Below the pieces are notes generated by a model that had not been told where the DNA came from, made no database searches, and saw only the letters and a list, made by a program, of their open reading frames with translations. The position numbers and the translations under genes were made by a program. A DNA stretch of 7,629 nt from assembly GCA_913061025.1 (NCBI GenBank), contig CAJXUJ010000058.1:1-7629 (forward strand). The letters are read 5' to 3'. The stretch comes from an uncultured Actinomycetes bacterium. GTDB taxonomy: Bacteria > Actinomycetota > Actinomycetes > S36-B12. Below are positions 7,097 through 7,629 of this stretch, in pieces. Numbering within the stretch: the stretch's first letter is position 1; each line of letters begins with the position of its first letter.

Positions 7097-7629
7097 CTAC
7101 CGTCGGGGCTCGGAGACGAGGACCTGTTGAAGCGCCTCGAATTCCTCCACGCACTTACCCGAGCCGAGTGCAACACACTCCAGCGGACGCTCGGCGACGA
7201 TGATCGGCATTCCCGTTTCGTGCCGCAACCGCTCGTCCAGACCCTTGAGCAATGCACCGCCGCCGGTTAGGACGATGCCTCGATCCATGATGTCTCCGGA
7301 CAGTTCCGGCGGCGTTCGGTCCAGCGTTGCCTTCACGGCGTCGACGATCGCGTTCACCGGCTCGTCCATGGCGCGCCGGATTTCCTCCGACGACACCACG
7401 ATCGTGCGCGGAAGGCCGGTGACGAGGTCGCGGCCGCGAATCTCAGCGTGCGGCTCATCGGGCAACGGGAACGCCGAACCGATGGCGACCTTGATCTCCT
7501 CGGCCGTGCGCTCGCCGAGCATCAGCGAGTACTCCTTCTTGATGTACTGAATGATCGAGTTATCCAGTTCGTCACCGCCGACGCGAACCGACAGGCTCGT
7601 CACGATGCCACCGAGTGAGATGACGGCGA
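7097..7629 (-). CDS. mreB: MreB, actin-like rod-shape protein, N-terminal part missing
   Basis: MreB is a bacterial actin homologue that polymerises under the inner membrane and directs sites of lateral wall synthesis. Only the last 176 residues are here, about half of the usual length near 340. They begin at AVISLGGI, just after the expected Thr/Gly-rich second phosphate-binding region. Then come VRVGGDELD, the ERTAEEIKVAIGSA helix region typical of MreB, and the nucleotide-binding LTGGGALLKG loop, before the C-terminus at SEPRR with a TAG stop at 7097-7099. DnaK/Hsp70 and FtsA share the fold, but ERTAEEIK with the mreC-mreD neighbours makes MreB certain. Promoter and start lie beyond the right edge. 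The 60 bases between it and mreC hold no clear promoter or terminator, which suggests the genes are co-transcribed. Confidence 0.97.
   Translation of the reverse strand, partial: AVISLGGIVTSLSVRVGGDELDNSIIQYIKKEYSLMLGERTAEEIKVAIGSAFPLPDEPHAEIRGRDLVTGLPRTIVVSSEEIRRAMDEPVNAIVDAVKATLDRTPPELSGDIMDRGIVLTGGGALLKGLDERLRHETGMPIIVAERPLECVALGSGKCVEEFEALQQVLVSEPRR

Noticed and set aside
1..7629. A novel defence, mobile or biosynthetic system
   Set aside because: All six coding regions match well-known core families in a standard order, with no integrase, transposase, repeats of array type or compositional break visible.

Overview
The window holds a rod-shape (elongasome) gene cluster from a GC-rich bacterium, almost certainly an actinomycete (Actinomycetota). 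All genes read leftward on the minus strand. The order is mreB (5' end outside the window), mreC, mreD, a class B penicillin-binding protein of the PBP2/MrdA type, rodA, and then a radical SAM protein of the TIGR03960 type whose 3' end lies off the left edge. The assignment rests on gene order, GC-rich third codon positions and the sequence character of the proteins. In Streptomyces and Nocardioides relatives, as I recall, this cluster is followed by a DUF2344 protein, rne, rplU and rpmA. A genus cannot be named safely from the sequence alone.

Layout from the 5' end of transcription (right) to the left: the C-terminal half of MreB (7629-7097), a 60-base gap, MreC (7036-6005), 3 bases, MreD (6001-5489), a 75-base gap with a GC-rich hairpin, PBP2 (5413-3239), 3 bases, RodA (3235-2042), a 43-base gap with a short direct repeat and a possible leaderless promoter, and the radical SAM gene (1998 to beyond base 1). 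No gene-free stretch exceeds 75 bases. I saw no tRNA, rRNA, CRISPR array, insertion sequence or Rho-independent terminator.

Functionally, MreB filaments on the inner membrane face link through MreC and MreD to the RodA-PBP2 synthase pair. RodA (SEDS family) polymerises lipid II into glycan, and PBP2 cross-links it. Catalytic residues are intact in both enzymes: Asp288 in RodA, and Ser345, Ser399-x-Asn401 and Lys611-Thr-Gly in PBP2. The radical SAM protein has no established role; its position suggests co-inheritance or co-expression with the shape genes.

This is core chromosome and I do not see a novel defence, mobile or biosynthetic system. The points worth a second look are modest: the radical SAM protein with an extra C-terminal cysteine cluster, a possible leaderless promoter in front of it, a repetitive acidic tail on MreC, paired exported cysteines in PBP2, and a hairpin before the PBP2 gene.
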